DNA from: Dokdonella fugitiva
GTDB taxonomy: Bacteria > Pseudomonadota > Gammaproteobacteria > Xanthomonadales > Rhodanobacteraceae
Length of the DNA stretch: 64,000 nt
NCBI RefSeq assembly: GCF_004342425.1
Contig: NZ_SLWQ01000012.1
Span: 1 to 64,000, forward strand
Reading direction: 5' to 3'
Shown: in pieces, positions 1 to 7,726 of the stretch
Position numbering within the stretch: the stretch's first letter is position 1
Layout of the letters: the number at the start of each line of letters is the position of its first letter
The notes under the pieces: model-generated
What the model saw: only the letters and a program-made list of their open reading frames with translations
What the model was told of the DNA's origin: nothing
Database searches by the model: none
Position numbers and translations under genes: made by a program

Positions 1-22
1 CGCCAAAGCTCATCTGGTCCAT
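1..22 (-). CDS. transposase N-terminus (partial)
   Basis: Only seven codons are present (MDQMSFG), running off the left edge. The residues resemble the start of IS5-family DDE transposases, and a GAGGAG ribosome-binding site lies 8-10 bases before the ATG on the minus strand. With so few residues the call rests mainly on the IS-like end at 71-89. Confidence 0.4.
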
Positions 23-89
23 CGCGCGCGCTCCTCGTCGGGTAGTGGCACTATCTCAGCACAATGGGACGGACTTGTTCAGACCTTCC
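1..89 (-). mobile_element. right end of an IS5-like insertion sequence (cut by window edge)
   Basis: Read on the minus strand, positions 89-71 give the terminal sequence GGAAGGTCTGAACAAGTCC, which resembles the terminal inverted repeat of IS5-group elements. It is followed inward by a leader with a GAGGAG Shine-Dalgarno and then a transposase-like start at 22. Just outside the end, positions 90-93 read CTAA, which fits the YTAR target preferred by IS5-type elements and may be one copy of the target duplication. The other end is outside the window, so neither the second inverted repeat nor the second CTAA can be checked. IS5 assignment is from memory of family ends. Confidence 0.5.
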
Positions 90-130
90 CTAACGTGCGC
101 GCGAACGGCGTTCATGCAGTGCTTCGTGCA

Positions 131-439
131 TCAGGGGTCCTGCTGCAGGAGCCCGAGGCCGCAGTGCGGGCAGCGCCCGCCCCATTTGTGGCGGGTATAG
201 GTGGTGGCGCACTCGGGGCAGACGACCTTCTGTGCGCGCATCGCGAGCCATGCCGTCGTCGCGGCCAGCCCGACCAATCCGGCGCCGATCAGCCACGGGA
301 AGGCCTTGCCGAACGCGTCGTGCCCAGCAGCGAGCAGAGCGAGCACGAACACCCAGGCGAGGATCACGCCGGACATGCGCAGCGCTCCGCGGACCTGGGC
401 CCTCGAGTAGTTCTCCCAATATGCGGTGTGCTTGCCCAT
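131..439 (-). CDS. small membrane protein with C-terminal zinc ribbon
   Basis: This 102-residue protein has two predicted membrane segments (about residues 20-42 and 48-66). They are followed by a compact zinc-ribbon-like tail, CPEC-x11-CPHC, near residues 74-92. The ribbon would face the cytoplasm if both termini are inside. The start at 439 gives a short charged N-terminus before the first membrane segment; longer upstream readings lack an obvious ribosome-binding site. It lies beside another small membrane protein in the same direction, with about 50 bases between. I do not recognise a named family. A role in protein or nucleic-acid binding at the membrane is only inferred from the ribbon. 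Confidence 0.65.
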   Translation of the reverse strand: MGKHTAYWENYSRAQVRGALRMSGVILAWVFVLALLAAGHDAFGKAFPWLIGAGLVGLAATTAWLAMRAQKVVCPECATTYTRHKWGGRCPHCGLGLLQQDP

Positions 440-492
440 GCGCCTTCGCCCCGCTGCGGATGGTACCCGAGTGGTTGCCCGTGCCCGAAAGG

Positions 493-675
493 CTAGAACA
501 CCGTGAACAAGGCGAGCGACAGCGCTGCATAGATGACGACCACCGTCCAGTAGTAGCGCGGGGATTCCTCGCGCAGCACTTCGCGCATGCGGATGCCCGA
601 CTTGGCGAGGACGCGGCCGGTCGCGACCGCGTGGGCGACGTAGAGCAGGACGAATATGCCGATGATCTTGAACAT
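493..675 (-). CDS. small hypothetical membrane protein
   Basis: A 60-residue protein that begins MFKIIGIFVLLYVAHAVATG and ends in a second hydrophobic stretch (about residues 43-59), so it is probably a two-pass inner-membrane protein. The middle is charged (RMREVLREESPR). It precedes the zinc-ribbon membrane protein on the same strand and may be cotranscribed with it. I do not recognise the family and no function can be assigned. Confidence 0.5.
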   Translation of the reverse strand: MFKIIGIFVLLYVAHAVATGRVLAKSGIRMREVLREESPRYYWTVVVIYAALSLALFTVF

Positions 676-724
676 GTCGCTTGCAGTCCTTGCGTCCGGG
701 GGAGCCGGCCGAATGGCAGGCCTT

Positions 725-786
725 GGTCAGGATTGCACGACGTGGCAGCCCGGGACGGTGCGGTCGCGCACGGGGTGCTCCTACAG
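725..786. repeat. family C palindromic repeat, copy 1
   Basis: The intergenic stretch before dbpA holds a GCGGTCGCGCAC core followed by GGTGCTCCTAC. The same core and flank recur near 26850-26936, and variants occur at 20720-20820, 21300-21385 and 28620-28690. It resembles the short dispersed palindromes common in Xanthomonadales intergenic DNA. No promoter was confidently placed in this 215-base gap. Confidence 0.5.
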
Positions 787-890
787 TATGGCCGGAGCGT
801 GGGCCACGCGCATTTCCGTTCGCGCCGGGCGTAGTCCGCGACGGGAGGTGGCGCAGGGGACGCGACCGCCGATACCTGCGAGAATTGCGC

Positions 891-2258
891 ATGCCTTCCT
901 TCTCCTCGATTCCCCTCCCCCCTGCCCTGCACCGCTCGCTCGAGACGCTCGGCTATGCGGAGATGACGCCCGTGCAGGCGGCGACATTGCCTGCGCTCAT
1001 CGGCGGGCGCGATGTCGTCGCGCAGGCGCCGACCGGCAGCGGCAAGACCGTCGCGTTCGGGCTCGGCCTGCTGCATCGGCTCGATCCCGCGTTCGTCAAG
1101 CCGCAGGCACTCGTGCTCTGCCCGACGCGCGAACTTGCCGACCAGGTCGCGCGCGAGATCCGCCGGCTTGCGGCGACGATCCCCAACCTCAAGGTGCAGC
1201 TGCTCACCGGCGGCATCCCGGTCGGGCCGCAGCTCGCCTCGTTGCGCAAGGATTCGCACGTGATCGTCGGCACGCCGGGGCGGGTGCAGGAGATGATCGA
1301 GCGGCAGGCATTGTCGCTCGCGAAGGTGCGCACGCTCGTGCTCGACGAGGCGGACCGCATGCTCGACATGGGCTTCGAACCGGCGATCCGCGAGATCGCC
1401 AGGCACTTGCCGCCGAAGCGCCAGGGCCTGCTGTTCTCGGCGACGTTTCCCGAGGACATCCGCCGCATCGGCCACGAGTTCCTGCGCGAACCGCTCGAAG
1501 TGACGATCGAGGGCGCCGACGAGCAGCCGGAGATCGACGAGCGCTGGTTCGAAACGGAGCTCGCGCGCAAGCCCGCCGCGCTCGCCGCGGTGCTCGCGCA
1601 GTACCGGCCGGAATCGAGCGTCGTGTTCTGCAACACGCGTCGCGACGTCGACGACGTCGTCGACGCACTCGCCAAGGCGGGCATCGACGCGCTCGCGCTG
1701 CACGGCGACATCGAGCAGCGCGACCGCGACGAGGTGCTCGTGCGCTTCGCCAACCGCAGCTGCAGCGTGCTCGTCGCGAGTGACGTCGCCGCGCGCGGTC
1801 TCGACATCAAGGACCTCGCCGCGGTCATCAACTACGAGTTGCCGCACGACGGCGACTCCTACCGCCACCGCATCGGCCGCACCGCGCGCGCCGGCGCGAA
1901 AGGGCTCGCGCTCAACCTCGTCGCGCCGCGAGAGATGCAGCGCGCGAAGACGCTCGAAGCCCTGCGCGACGCGCCGCTGCACTGGAGCGCGATCCGTGCC
2001 GTCGCCAAGGTCGCGGACCTGCACGCGCCGATGGCGACCCTGCGCCTCGACGCGGGCCGCACCGACAAGATGCGCCCCGGCGACATCCTCGGCGCGCTCA
2101 CCGGCGACGCCGGCCTCGCCGGCGACGCGGTCGGCAAGATCGACGTGTTCCCGACGCGCTCCTATGTCGCGATCCGCCGCAGCGAGGCGGGCAAGGCGCT
2201 CGAACGCCTTCGCGCGCGTGGCATCAAGGGGCGCAAGGTGCGCGTGGTGCGCCTGTGA
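891..2258 (+). CDS. dbpA: DEAD-box ATP-dependent RNA helicase DbpA
   Basis: This 455-residue cytoplasmic RNA helicase acts in 50S ribosome assembly; family members are targeted to hairpin 92 of 23S rRNA. Visible motifs are the Q motif (MTPVQ, residues 25-29), Walker A APTGSGKT (46-53), DEAD (152-155), SAT and HRIGRTARAG (about 326-335). The C-terminal 75 residues (MRPGDILGALTGD... to the end) match the DbpA-specific RNA-binding domain rather than the basic tail of RhlB or RhlE. Length agrees with E. coli DbpA. The ATG at 891 fits the conserved N-terminus; the longer upstream reading is rich in unrelated residues. It overlaps the next gene by four bases (GTGA), so the two are probably translationally coupled. 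Confidence 0.93.
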   Translation: MPSFSSIPLPPALHRSLETLGYAEMTPVQAATLPALIGGRDVVAQAPTGSGKTVAFGLGLLHRLDPAFVKPQALVLCPTRELADQVAREIRRLAATIPNLKVQLLTGGIPVGPQLASLRKDSHVIVGTPGRVQEMIERQALSLAKVRTLVLDEADRMLDMGFEPAIREIARHLPPKRQGLLFSATFPEDIRRIGHEFLREPLEVTIEGADEQPEIDERWFETELARKPAALAAVLAQYRPESSVVFCNTRRDVDDVVDALAKAGIDALALHGDIEQRDRDEVLVRFANRSCSVLVASDVAARGLDIKDLAAVINYELPHDGDSYRHRIGRTARAGAKGLALNLVAPREMQRAKTLEALRDAPLHWSAIRAVAKVADLHAPMATLRLDAGRTDKMRPGDILGALTGDAGLAGDAVGKIDVFPTRSYVAIRRSEAGKALERLRARGIKGRKVRVVRL

Positions 2259-2848
2259 GCGACCTGCCCGCGAACGCGACGGATACGCCGACCGACGACG
2301 AGGCGATCGCCGCGACGCGCCGCTGGATCGAGCGCGCGGTGATCGGCCTCAACCTGTGCCCGTTCGCGCGCGCGCCGTTCGTGCAGGATCGCCTGCGCAT
2401 CACGGTCAGCCGCGCGACCGACGTCGAGGCACTCGTCGACGACCTGCGCGCGGAACTCGAATGGCTGCGCGATGCCGATGCAACCGAATGGGAGACGAGC
2501 CTGCTCGTGCATCCGTTCGTGCTCGGCGACTTCGAGGACTACAACCAGTTCCTCGACGTCGCGGACGCGCTGCTCGAGGCGATGCAGCTCGACGGCGAGA
2601 TCCAGGTCGCGAGCTTCCACCCGGACTATCGGTTCGCCGACGCGGGATCCGACGACATCGAGAACGCGACGAACCGTTCGCCGTTCCCGACCCTGCACCT
2701 GCTGCGCGAATCGAGCATCGACCGCGCGGTCGAATCGGGCATCGACACGGACGCGATCTACGAACGCAACATCGAAACGCTGCGCAGGCTGGGCCATGCC
2801 GGCTGGGATGCGCTGTCGACCGACGACACTTGGAGAGCGAAAGATTGA
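2255..2848 (+). CDS. DUF1415 family protein
   Basis: A 197-residue soluble protein of the DUF1415 type, recognised by the block WIERAVIGLNLCPFARAP near residues 24-41 and the later FHPDYRFA. Its function is unknown; the conserved Cys in NLCPF and the His/Asp of FHPDY look like candidate functional residues. The GTG start at 2255 overlaps the dbpA stop, which implies coupling with the helicase. The last codons and the stop fall inside the left arm of the family A inverted repeat (2837-3019), so the C-terminal WRAKD is probably repeat-derived. Confidence 0.85.
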   Translation: MSDLPANATDTPTDDEAIAATRRWIERAVIGLNLCPFARAPFVQDRLRITVSRATDVEALVDDLRAELEWLRDADATEWETSLLVHPFVLGDFEDYNQFLDVADALLEAMQLDGEIQVASFHPDYRFADAGSDDIENATNRSPFPTLHLLRESSIDRAVESGIDTDAIYERNIETLRRLGHAGWDALSTDDTWRAKD

Positions 2849-3019
2849 AACACGAGGGACGCGAAGGAAGAGCCGAGGAAAAAGCTTGGACACGGAGCAC
2901 ACGGAGCGAGCCGGAGACGAGAAGAGCTTTTCATGTCAAGGCTCTTTCGTCCGCGTGCCCAGTGTTTCAATCTTCGGATCTGCGCTTTCCCTCGTGCCCT
3001 TCGTGTTTCAATCTTTCGC
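2837..3019. repeat. family A inverted repeat, copy 1
   Basis: The arms at 2837-2858 and 2997-3019 are nearly perfect reverse complements (GCGAAAGATTGAAACACGA, then G-rich), with further imperfect pairing inward. Between them lie a second CACGGAGCACACGGAGC-type segment and its counterpart. On the minus strand the right arm translates as KHEGHEGKR. The element sits between two convergent genes, supplies the stop of the left one and the C-terminal tail of the right one. A second copy lies at 6109-6215. Confidence 0.75.
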
Positions 3020-3782
3020 CCCCGTCGGCGAACACTGCGAACATTCCCGCGTACGGCCTGACCAGCACGGCCGCGGCGCCTGCGTAGCCGGTCGTCGGCG
3101 TCCAGAAGCGGGACAGCGTGCCGTCGAGGTAGAGCGCGTCGCGGCAGCCGAGTTCGTCGCGGAACATGGTCGCGAATGCGTGGAACGACAGCGGCGCCTC
3201 GCTCACGGCGAACAGCACGTGGTCGGGCGTCGGCGCGCAGACGCCGCTGCGCCACTTGCGGCTGTCGGAGGCGGCGTCGAAGTTCGGATTAAGGTCGCCG
3301 TCGACGACGAGCATCGGTCCGGACTGGGTCGCGAGTCGCGGCTCGATGCGCGCCTGCTGCCAGCGTGCGGTGGTGAGGACGCCCGCGCGGCCATCGCGGT
3401 CGACGTAGAACACGCCGTTCGGCGGCAACGCGAAATTGCCGCGCCCGGTGCCGGTGCGTGCGGTGTTGAGCGGGCGCACGATGCGGCCGTCCTCGACGTG
3501 CAGGCCGAGCGGCCGGTACTGGCCGTCGTAGATGCCCGCGTTGGCGGCGAACAGCAGTGCGCGGCCGCGGCCCTCGCCCCATTCGCGCAGGCGGTCGACC
3601 GTGCCGAACGCGCGGCCGGCTTCGTCCTTCCAGTGCAGTTCGAGCCGGTCGGTGGCGAGGTCGACGCCGACCACGCGGCACTCGACGTCACCGGCGCGCA
3701 CGCTGCGCACCGACGGCGCGGCCGCCAGCGGCGGCGCGCCGGCCAGGGCGAGGACCAGGGTCGGGACGAGGAACACGCGCAT
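2967..3782 (-). CDS. phosphodiester glycosidase family (DUF2233) exported protein
   Basis: A 271-residue protein with an N-terminal signal peptide (MRVFLVPTLVLALAGAPPLA, cleavage near residue 24). It has DUF2233/NAGPA-like features: FAANAGIYD, NGVFYVDRDG, SGPMLVVDG and RDALYLDGTLSRF. Family members include phosphodiester glycosidases acting on sugar phosphodiesters in the cell envelope; the substrate here is unknown. The start at 3782 places the signal peptide at the N-terminus; an upstream ATG at 3809 would put extra residues before it. The final 17 residues (GERLKHEGHEGKRRSED) come from the family A repeat, so the ancestral stop has probably been replaced. Confidence 0.85.
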   Translation of the reverse strand: MRVFLVPTLVLALAGAPPLAAAPSVRSVRAGDVECRVVGVDLATDRLELHWKDEAGRAFGTVDRLREWGEGRGRALLFAANAGIYDGQYRPLGLHVEDGRIVRPLNTARTGTGRGNFALPPNGVFYVDRDGRAGVLTTARWQQARIEPRLATQSGPMLVVDGDLNPNFDAASDSRKWRSGVCAPTPDHVLFAVSEAPLSFHAFATMFRDELGCRDALYLDGTLSRFWTPTTGYAGAAAVLVRPYAGMFAVFADGGERLKHEGHEGKRRSED

Positions 3783-3935
3783 CGGCGCATTGTGGCGCAA
3801 ACCTGGCATCGTTCGCGTTCGCTTTCGGTTATGCGCCACGCGATCCGCCAGCTTGTACACTCCGCGCCGGGGGACGAGCCGGCCCGGCTCCGTCGTGCGC
3901 CGCGCCGCGGCGATCTTTCCTTGGGGACTGACATC

Positions 3936-4847
3936 ATGCGTATTTCGCGCTGGACGCGCCTGGCCTTGCTCGTGCTCGCCGCGGGCCTCCTGTTCAATTC
4001 CGCCTCGGCGCAGGATGCCGATACCGACGGCGACGCCGCCGGCGGCCCGTCGCCATGGCAGGTCGCTGCCCGGGCGATGCAACACGGCCCGGCGACGATC
4101 CGGCTCGCCGACCAGGCGACGCTGCGCCTGCCGCAAGGCTACGCGTTCGTGCCCACCCGCGAGGCGAGCGCGCTGATGGAGGCGATGGGCAACTCGACCG
4201 ACGACAACTTCATCGGCCTCGTGTTTCCGCAGGACGCGGGCAGCGACGACGCCGAGGACTGGATGGTGTCGATCGAATACGACCCGTCGGGCTACATCAA
4301 GGACGAGGACGCGCAGCACTGGAACGCCGACGAACTGCTGCAGAACCTCAAGGACGGCACCGAGGCGGCCAATGCGAACCGCGTGCGCATGGGCATCCCC
4401 GCGCTCGAGGTCACCCGCTGGATCGAGCCGCCGAGCTACGACGCCTCGACTCAGCGCCTCGTCTGGTCGGTCGAGGGTCGCGACAAGGGTGCGTCGGCCG
4501 GCGCCGACAACACGGTCAACTACAACACCTACGTGCTCGGCCGCGAGGGCTACATTTCGCTCGACCTGATCACCTCGTCGTCGAAGATCGAGGCGCAGAA
4601 GCCGATCGCGCGCAACCTGCTCGCCGAAGTCGCGTTCATCGACGGCAAGCGCTACGCCGATTACGATCCGTCGACCGACAAGCTCGCCGCCTACGGCCTC
4701 GCGGCGCTGGTCGGCGGCGTCGCCGCGAAGAAGCTCGGCCTGCTCGCGATCGCCGCCGCGTTCCTCGCCAAGTCGTTCAAGCTGGTCGCGGTCGCCGTCG
4801 TCGCCGCCGGCGCGGCGATCAGGAAGTTCTTCTCGCGCAAGGCCTGA
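3936..4847 (+). CDS. DUF2167 family exported/membrane protein
   Basis: 303 residues. A signal peptide (to about residue 25, ending SASA) is followed by an acidic soluble region and a C-terminal pair of hydrophobic segments (about residues 251-295) ending IRKFFSRKA. The body carries DUF2167 landmarks such as ATIRLADQATLRLPQGYAFV, FIGLVFP and GYIKDEDA. The family is found in many proteobacterial membranes and has no known function. The ATG at 3936 follows a GGGGAC ribosome-binding site. It lies 15 bases upstream of an M50 protease gene, so the two probably form an operon; the protease might process this protein, which is inference from position only. Confidence 0.85.
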   Translation: MRISRWTRLALLVLAAGLLFNSASAQDADTDGDAAGGPSPWQVAARAMQHGPATIRLADQATLRLPQGYAFVPTREASALMEAMGNSTDDNFIGLVFPQDAGSDDAEDWMVSIEYDPSGYIKDEDAQHWNADELLQNLKDGTEAANANRVRMGIPALEVTRWIEPPSYDASTQRLVWSVEGRDKGASAGADNTVNYNTYVLGREGYISLDLITSSSKIEAQKPIARNLLAEVAFIDGKRYADYDPSTDKLAAYGLAALVGGVAAKKLGLLAIAAAFLAKSFKLVAVAVVAAGAAIRKFFSRKA

Positions 4848-4862
4848 GGCGGCCGCACCGCG

Positions 4863-5576
4863 ATGCTCAAGCTGCTGTTGCTGCTGTTCAAGGGCGCCAA
4901 GCTCGGCAAGCTCGCCCTCACCGGCGGCACGATGCTGCTGTCGGTGATCGCCTACGCGTGGATCTTCGGCTGGTGGTATGCCGTGGGCTTCGTCGGCCTC
5001 ATCTTCGTGCACGAGATGGGCCACTACCTCGCCGCGCGGCAGCGCGGCCTCGATGTCGGCGCGCCGACCTTCATCCCGTTCGTCGGCGCATGGATCGAAC
5101 TCAAGCAGCGGCCGCACGATGCGGAGACGGAAGCGTGGATCGGCCTCGCCGGCCCGCTCGTCGGCAGCCTCGGCGCACTCGCCTGCTATTTCGCCGCGCG
5201 CGCGAGCGGCAGCCAGTTGCTGCTCGCGCTCGCCTACGCGGGCTTCTTCATCAACCTGTTCAACCTGATCCCGGTGTCGCCGTTCGACGGTGGCCGCGTC
5301 AGCGCGGTGCTGTCGCCGCGCCTTTGGCTGCTCGGCGCGCCGATCCTCGTCGCCCTGTTCTTCTGGCGGCCGAGCCCGCTGCTGATCTTCATGGCGATCC
5401 TCGCCGCACCCCAGGTGATGCAGGCGATCCGCGGCTTCCGCTCGCCGGAGCAGCAGGCCTACTACGCGGCGAGCGCCGAGACGCGGCTCGGCTACGGGCT
5501 TGCCTACCTCGGCCTGGCCGCGTTCCTCGCCATCATGAGCTACGAATTGCACCAGCAGTTGCCACGCCTGCACTGA
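4863..5576 (+). CDS. site-2 protease family (M50) membrane metalloprotease
   Basis: A 237-residue polytopic inner-membrane protein. The zinc-binding HEMGH occurs at residues 50-54, inside a membrane segment. The second catalytic element, FNLIPVSPFDGGR (near residue 140), carries the Asp typical of S2P-type proteases. Short M50 proteins of this size lack the PDZ domains of RseP, so it is not the sigma-E protease. Six hydrophobic stretches are visible. It follows the DUF2167 gene closely, which suggests a joint role in the envelope. The substrate is unknown. Confidence 0.88.
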   Translation: MLKLLLLLFKGAKLGKLALTGGTMLLSVIAYAWIFGWWYAVGFVGLIFVHEMGHYLAARQRGLDVGAPTFIPFVGAWIELKQRPHDAETEAWIGLAGPLVGSLGALACYFAARASGSQLLLALAYAGFFINLFNLIPVSPFDGGRVSAVLSPRLWLLGAPILVALFFWRPSPLLIFMAILAAPQVMQAIRGFRSPEQQAYYAASAETRLGYGLAYLGLAAFLAIMSYELHQQLPRLH

Positions 5577-5617
5577 GCCCGGGCTACACTCGGGGCCTCC
5601 CACGCGCCGGAACCCTC

Positions 5618-6100
5618 ATGCCCAGCTTCGATATCGTTTCCGAGGTCGACAAGCACGAACTCACCAACGCCGTCGATCAGGCCAACCGCGAACTCTCGAA
5701 CCGGTTCGACTTCAAGGGCAGCGACGCGAAGTTCGCGCTCGACGACCACGTCATCACCGCCTCGGCGCCGAGCGAATTCCAGCTCAAGCAGATGCAGGAC
5801 ATCCTTCGCGCGCGCCTGACCGCGCGCAGCATCGACGTGCGCTGCCTCGACGTCGCCGAACCCGAGGTCAACCTCGCGACCGCACGCCAGAAGATCACCG
5901 TCAAACAAGGCATCGAGCAGGCCGTCGCGAAGAAGATCGTCGCCGCGATCAAGGCCGCCAAGCTCAAGGTCGAAGCGCAGATCAACGGCGACAAGCTGCG
6001 CGTGACCGGCAAGAAGCGCGACGACCTGCAACTCGCGATTGCCCTCCTGCGCAAGAGCGAGTTCGACGTGCCGTTGCAGTTCGACAACTTCCGTGACTGA
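5618..6100 (+). CDS. yajQ: YajQ family nucleotide-binding protein
   Basis: A 160-residue cytoplasmic protein that matches YajQ along its full length: MPSFDIVSEVDKHELTNAVD at the start, NRFDFKGSDA in the middle, and the terminal SEFDVPLQFDNFRD. YajQ proteins have two ferredoxin-like folds and bind nucleotides. In Xanthomonas campestris a YajQ homologue binds cyclic di-GMP and affects virulence gene transcription; whether that holds here is inference. It stands alone, 41 bases after the protease gene, and is followed by a family A repeat. Confidence 0.93.
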   Translation: MPSFDIVSEVDKHELTNAVDQANRELSNRFDFKGSDAKFALDDHVITASAPSEFQLKQMQDILRARLTARSIDVRCLDVAEPEVNLATARQKITVKQGIEQAVAKKIVAAIKAAKLKVEAQINGDKLRVTGKKRDDLQLAIALLRKSEFDVPLQFDNFRD

Positions 6101-6108
6101 GCGGGACG

Positions 6109-6215
6109 AGAAGCAGGAATTTCGGCACGAAGGACACGAAGGGAAGCCGAAAGCCCTTTCCGGCTCTGCTTTTTCCTTCGTGTCCTCCGCGCCCTTTCAG
6201 TCTCTTGCCCTCGAT
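6109..6215. repeat. family A inverted repeat, copy 2
   Basis: The arms AGGACACGAAGG (6131-6142) and CCTTCGTGTCCT (6175-6186) are exact reverse complements, with flanking GGAAGCCGAAAG-like and GCCCTTTC-like segments that echo copy 1 at 2837-3019. It fills the convergent gap between yajQ and the SH3-like protein gene, where it could also act as a bidirectional transcription end. Confidence 0.7.
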
Positions 6216-6236
6216 CTTCGACCCTGGCGGCCACGT

Positions 6237-7721
6237 CTAGCGCAGGCTCACCGTCTGGCCTTTCCAGAGCGGGTCCTGCCAGCGGTAGAAGGTGCTGAGG
6301 GAGCTGGGTTTGTCGGCGCGCTTGTCGATCGCGAGCGTGGCGAGGTCGAGCACTTCGAAGGTGCGCGAGAAGCGCCCGCCGATGCGCACTTCGCGCGCGG
6401 CGAGCAGCTTGCGGCCGCCCGGCACCCAGCCGGCAAATTCGACGTAGCCGATTTCGGGCGCATCGCCCGCGGGCGGCACGACGTCGACGGTCCAGTCGTC
6501 GCCGACGCGATGGAACACCCACATCTCGCGCCAGGCGTCGAGCGGCTGCACGGCGAGCGTGAGCGCGGTGCCGGTGCCGTTGGCGCGCGCGGAGTTCGTC
6601 CAGACCGTGCCGTAGGTGCAACGCTGCAGCAGCGGCGCCTTTTCGCCGTGTTTCGCATCCACGAGGCGGATGCAGGTCTCGCCCGGCTGGCCCGGCGCGG
6701 TCTTCACGGCGAGGCCGGTGGTTGCGAGCCGCGCGGACACGGGTTCCGCGGCCCAGCGCACGGCGCCGACGCGCACCGCGGCGTCGCTGTACGCCGCCAG
6801 GTCGTCGTCGGCGAGTTCCTGCCGGTTCACGCCGGTGAGTTCCTGCAGTGCCCGCGCTGCGGCTTCGGTCGCGGGTTCGCCGCGGCGCACGCGCTCGAAC
6901 GCGAGGCTCGACCACACCGCCGCGGCACGCATGCGCAGGCGGTTCTTCAGATACCCGGGCAGGTCCGCGCGCGGCACGCGGTCGAGCACGTCGGCGCGCC
7001 AGCCGTCCAGGCTTGCGCGCTCGAACGGCGTCGTCGCCGGGTCGATGCACTCCTCGCGCGTCAGCGCGAGCGCGGCGCGCGCCTTCTGCTGCGCATCCGC
7101 CGGCAGGGCCATCACGCGCCGGAACGCGTCACCGTCGTAGCAGACGTGCACGCGGCCATCGCGTTCCAGGCTGCGCATGGCCACGCCGTAGTAGGCCACG
7201 ACCTCGAGGTGCGCCGCGATCGCCGCATCGTCCGCGCGGCGGCGTTTCGACGACGCGCGGCGCGCGAGGCGGTCGGCCATCGTGCCGAGCGCGTCGAACG
7301 CCTCGGCATCGATGTCCTGCGCCGGCGCGGCGCGCAGGTACGCGGCCGCGTAAGCGATGCCGAGCGCTTCCGCACCCGGCGTGTCGCGCAGGAAGCGCAC
7401 GACCGCGAGCAGCCCGGCCGCGTCGCCGGTGCGCAGCGACAGTATCCGCACCTCGCTCGCGCGCACGTAACCGGCGCGTTCGCGGCGATGGTCGTACACC
7501 TGGAGGTAGTCGAGGCGATGGCCGCGCACTTCGAGGCTGTCACCCTGCCAGAGCACGACCTGCTGTTGCGCGGACCCGCGCGGTGCCGCGCGCAACGCGG
7601 CCTGGTCGATCACGACGATCGCGGTCGGGTTGGGTTCGGGCAACGCGGGCACCTTCGCCGGTTCCGCCGCGCGCGCGGCCACGGATGCCGACAGGGCGGC
7701 GATAAGGAGCATCGTCTTCAT
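6237..7721 (-). CDS. exported protein with bacterial SH3-like domain
   Basis: 494 residues. A signal peptide (MKTMLLIAALSASVAARA) is followed by an SH3b-like stretch near residues 35-90 (AALRAAPRGSAQQQVVLWQGDSLEVRG-type pattern, then YVRASEVRIL). A long region without a recognised domain follows; the C-terminal part looks beta-rich. The gene starts five bases after the stop of the SPFH gene, so the two are almost certainly cotranscribed. The role is unknown; SH3b domains often bind cell wall or act as periplasmic protein-binding modules. Confidence 0.75.
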   Translation of the reverse strand: MKTMLLIAALSASVAARAAEPAKVPALPEPNPTAIVVIDQAALRAAPRGSAQQQVVLWQGDSLEVRGHRLDYLQVYDHRRERAGYVRASEVRILSLRTGDAAGLLAVVRFLRDTPGAEALGIAYAAAYLRAAPAQDIDAEAFDALGTMADRLARRASSKRRRADDAAIAAHLEVVAYYGVAMRSLERDGRVHVCYDGDAFRRVMALPADAQQKARAALALTREECIDPATTPFERASLDGWRADVLDRVPRADLPGYLKNRLRMRAAAVWSSLAFERVRRGEPATEAAARALQELTGVNRQELADDDLAAYSDAAVRVGAVRWAAEPVSARLATTGLAVKTAPGQPGETCIRLVDAKHGEKAPLLQRCTYGTVWTNSARANGTGTALTLAVQPLDAWREMWVFHRVGDDWTVDVVPPAGDAPEIGYVEFAGWVPGGRKLLAAREVRIGGRFSRTFEVLDLATLAIDKRADKPSSLSTFYRWQDPLWKGQTVSLR

Positions 7722-7726
7722 CGCGT

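Noticed and set aside
681..890. Longer N-terminus of DbpA from 681
   Set aside because: It runs through a family C repeat and has no resemblance to helicase N-termini.
2967..5603. Extended 878-residue reading of the DUF2233 gene upstream of 3782
   Set aside because: The upstream part is antisense to the DUF2167 and M50 protease genes; a signal peptide at 3782 marks the true start.
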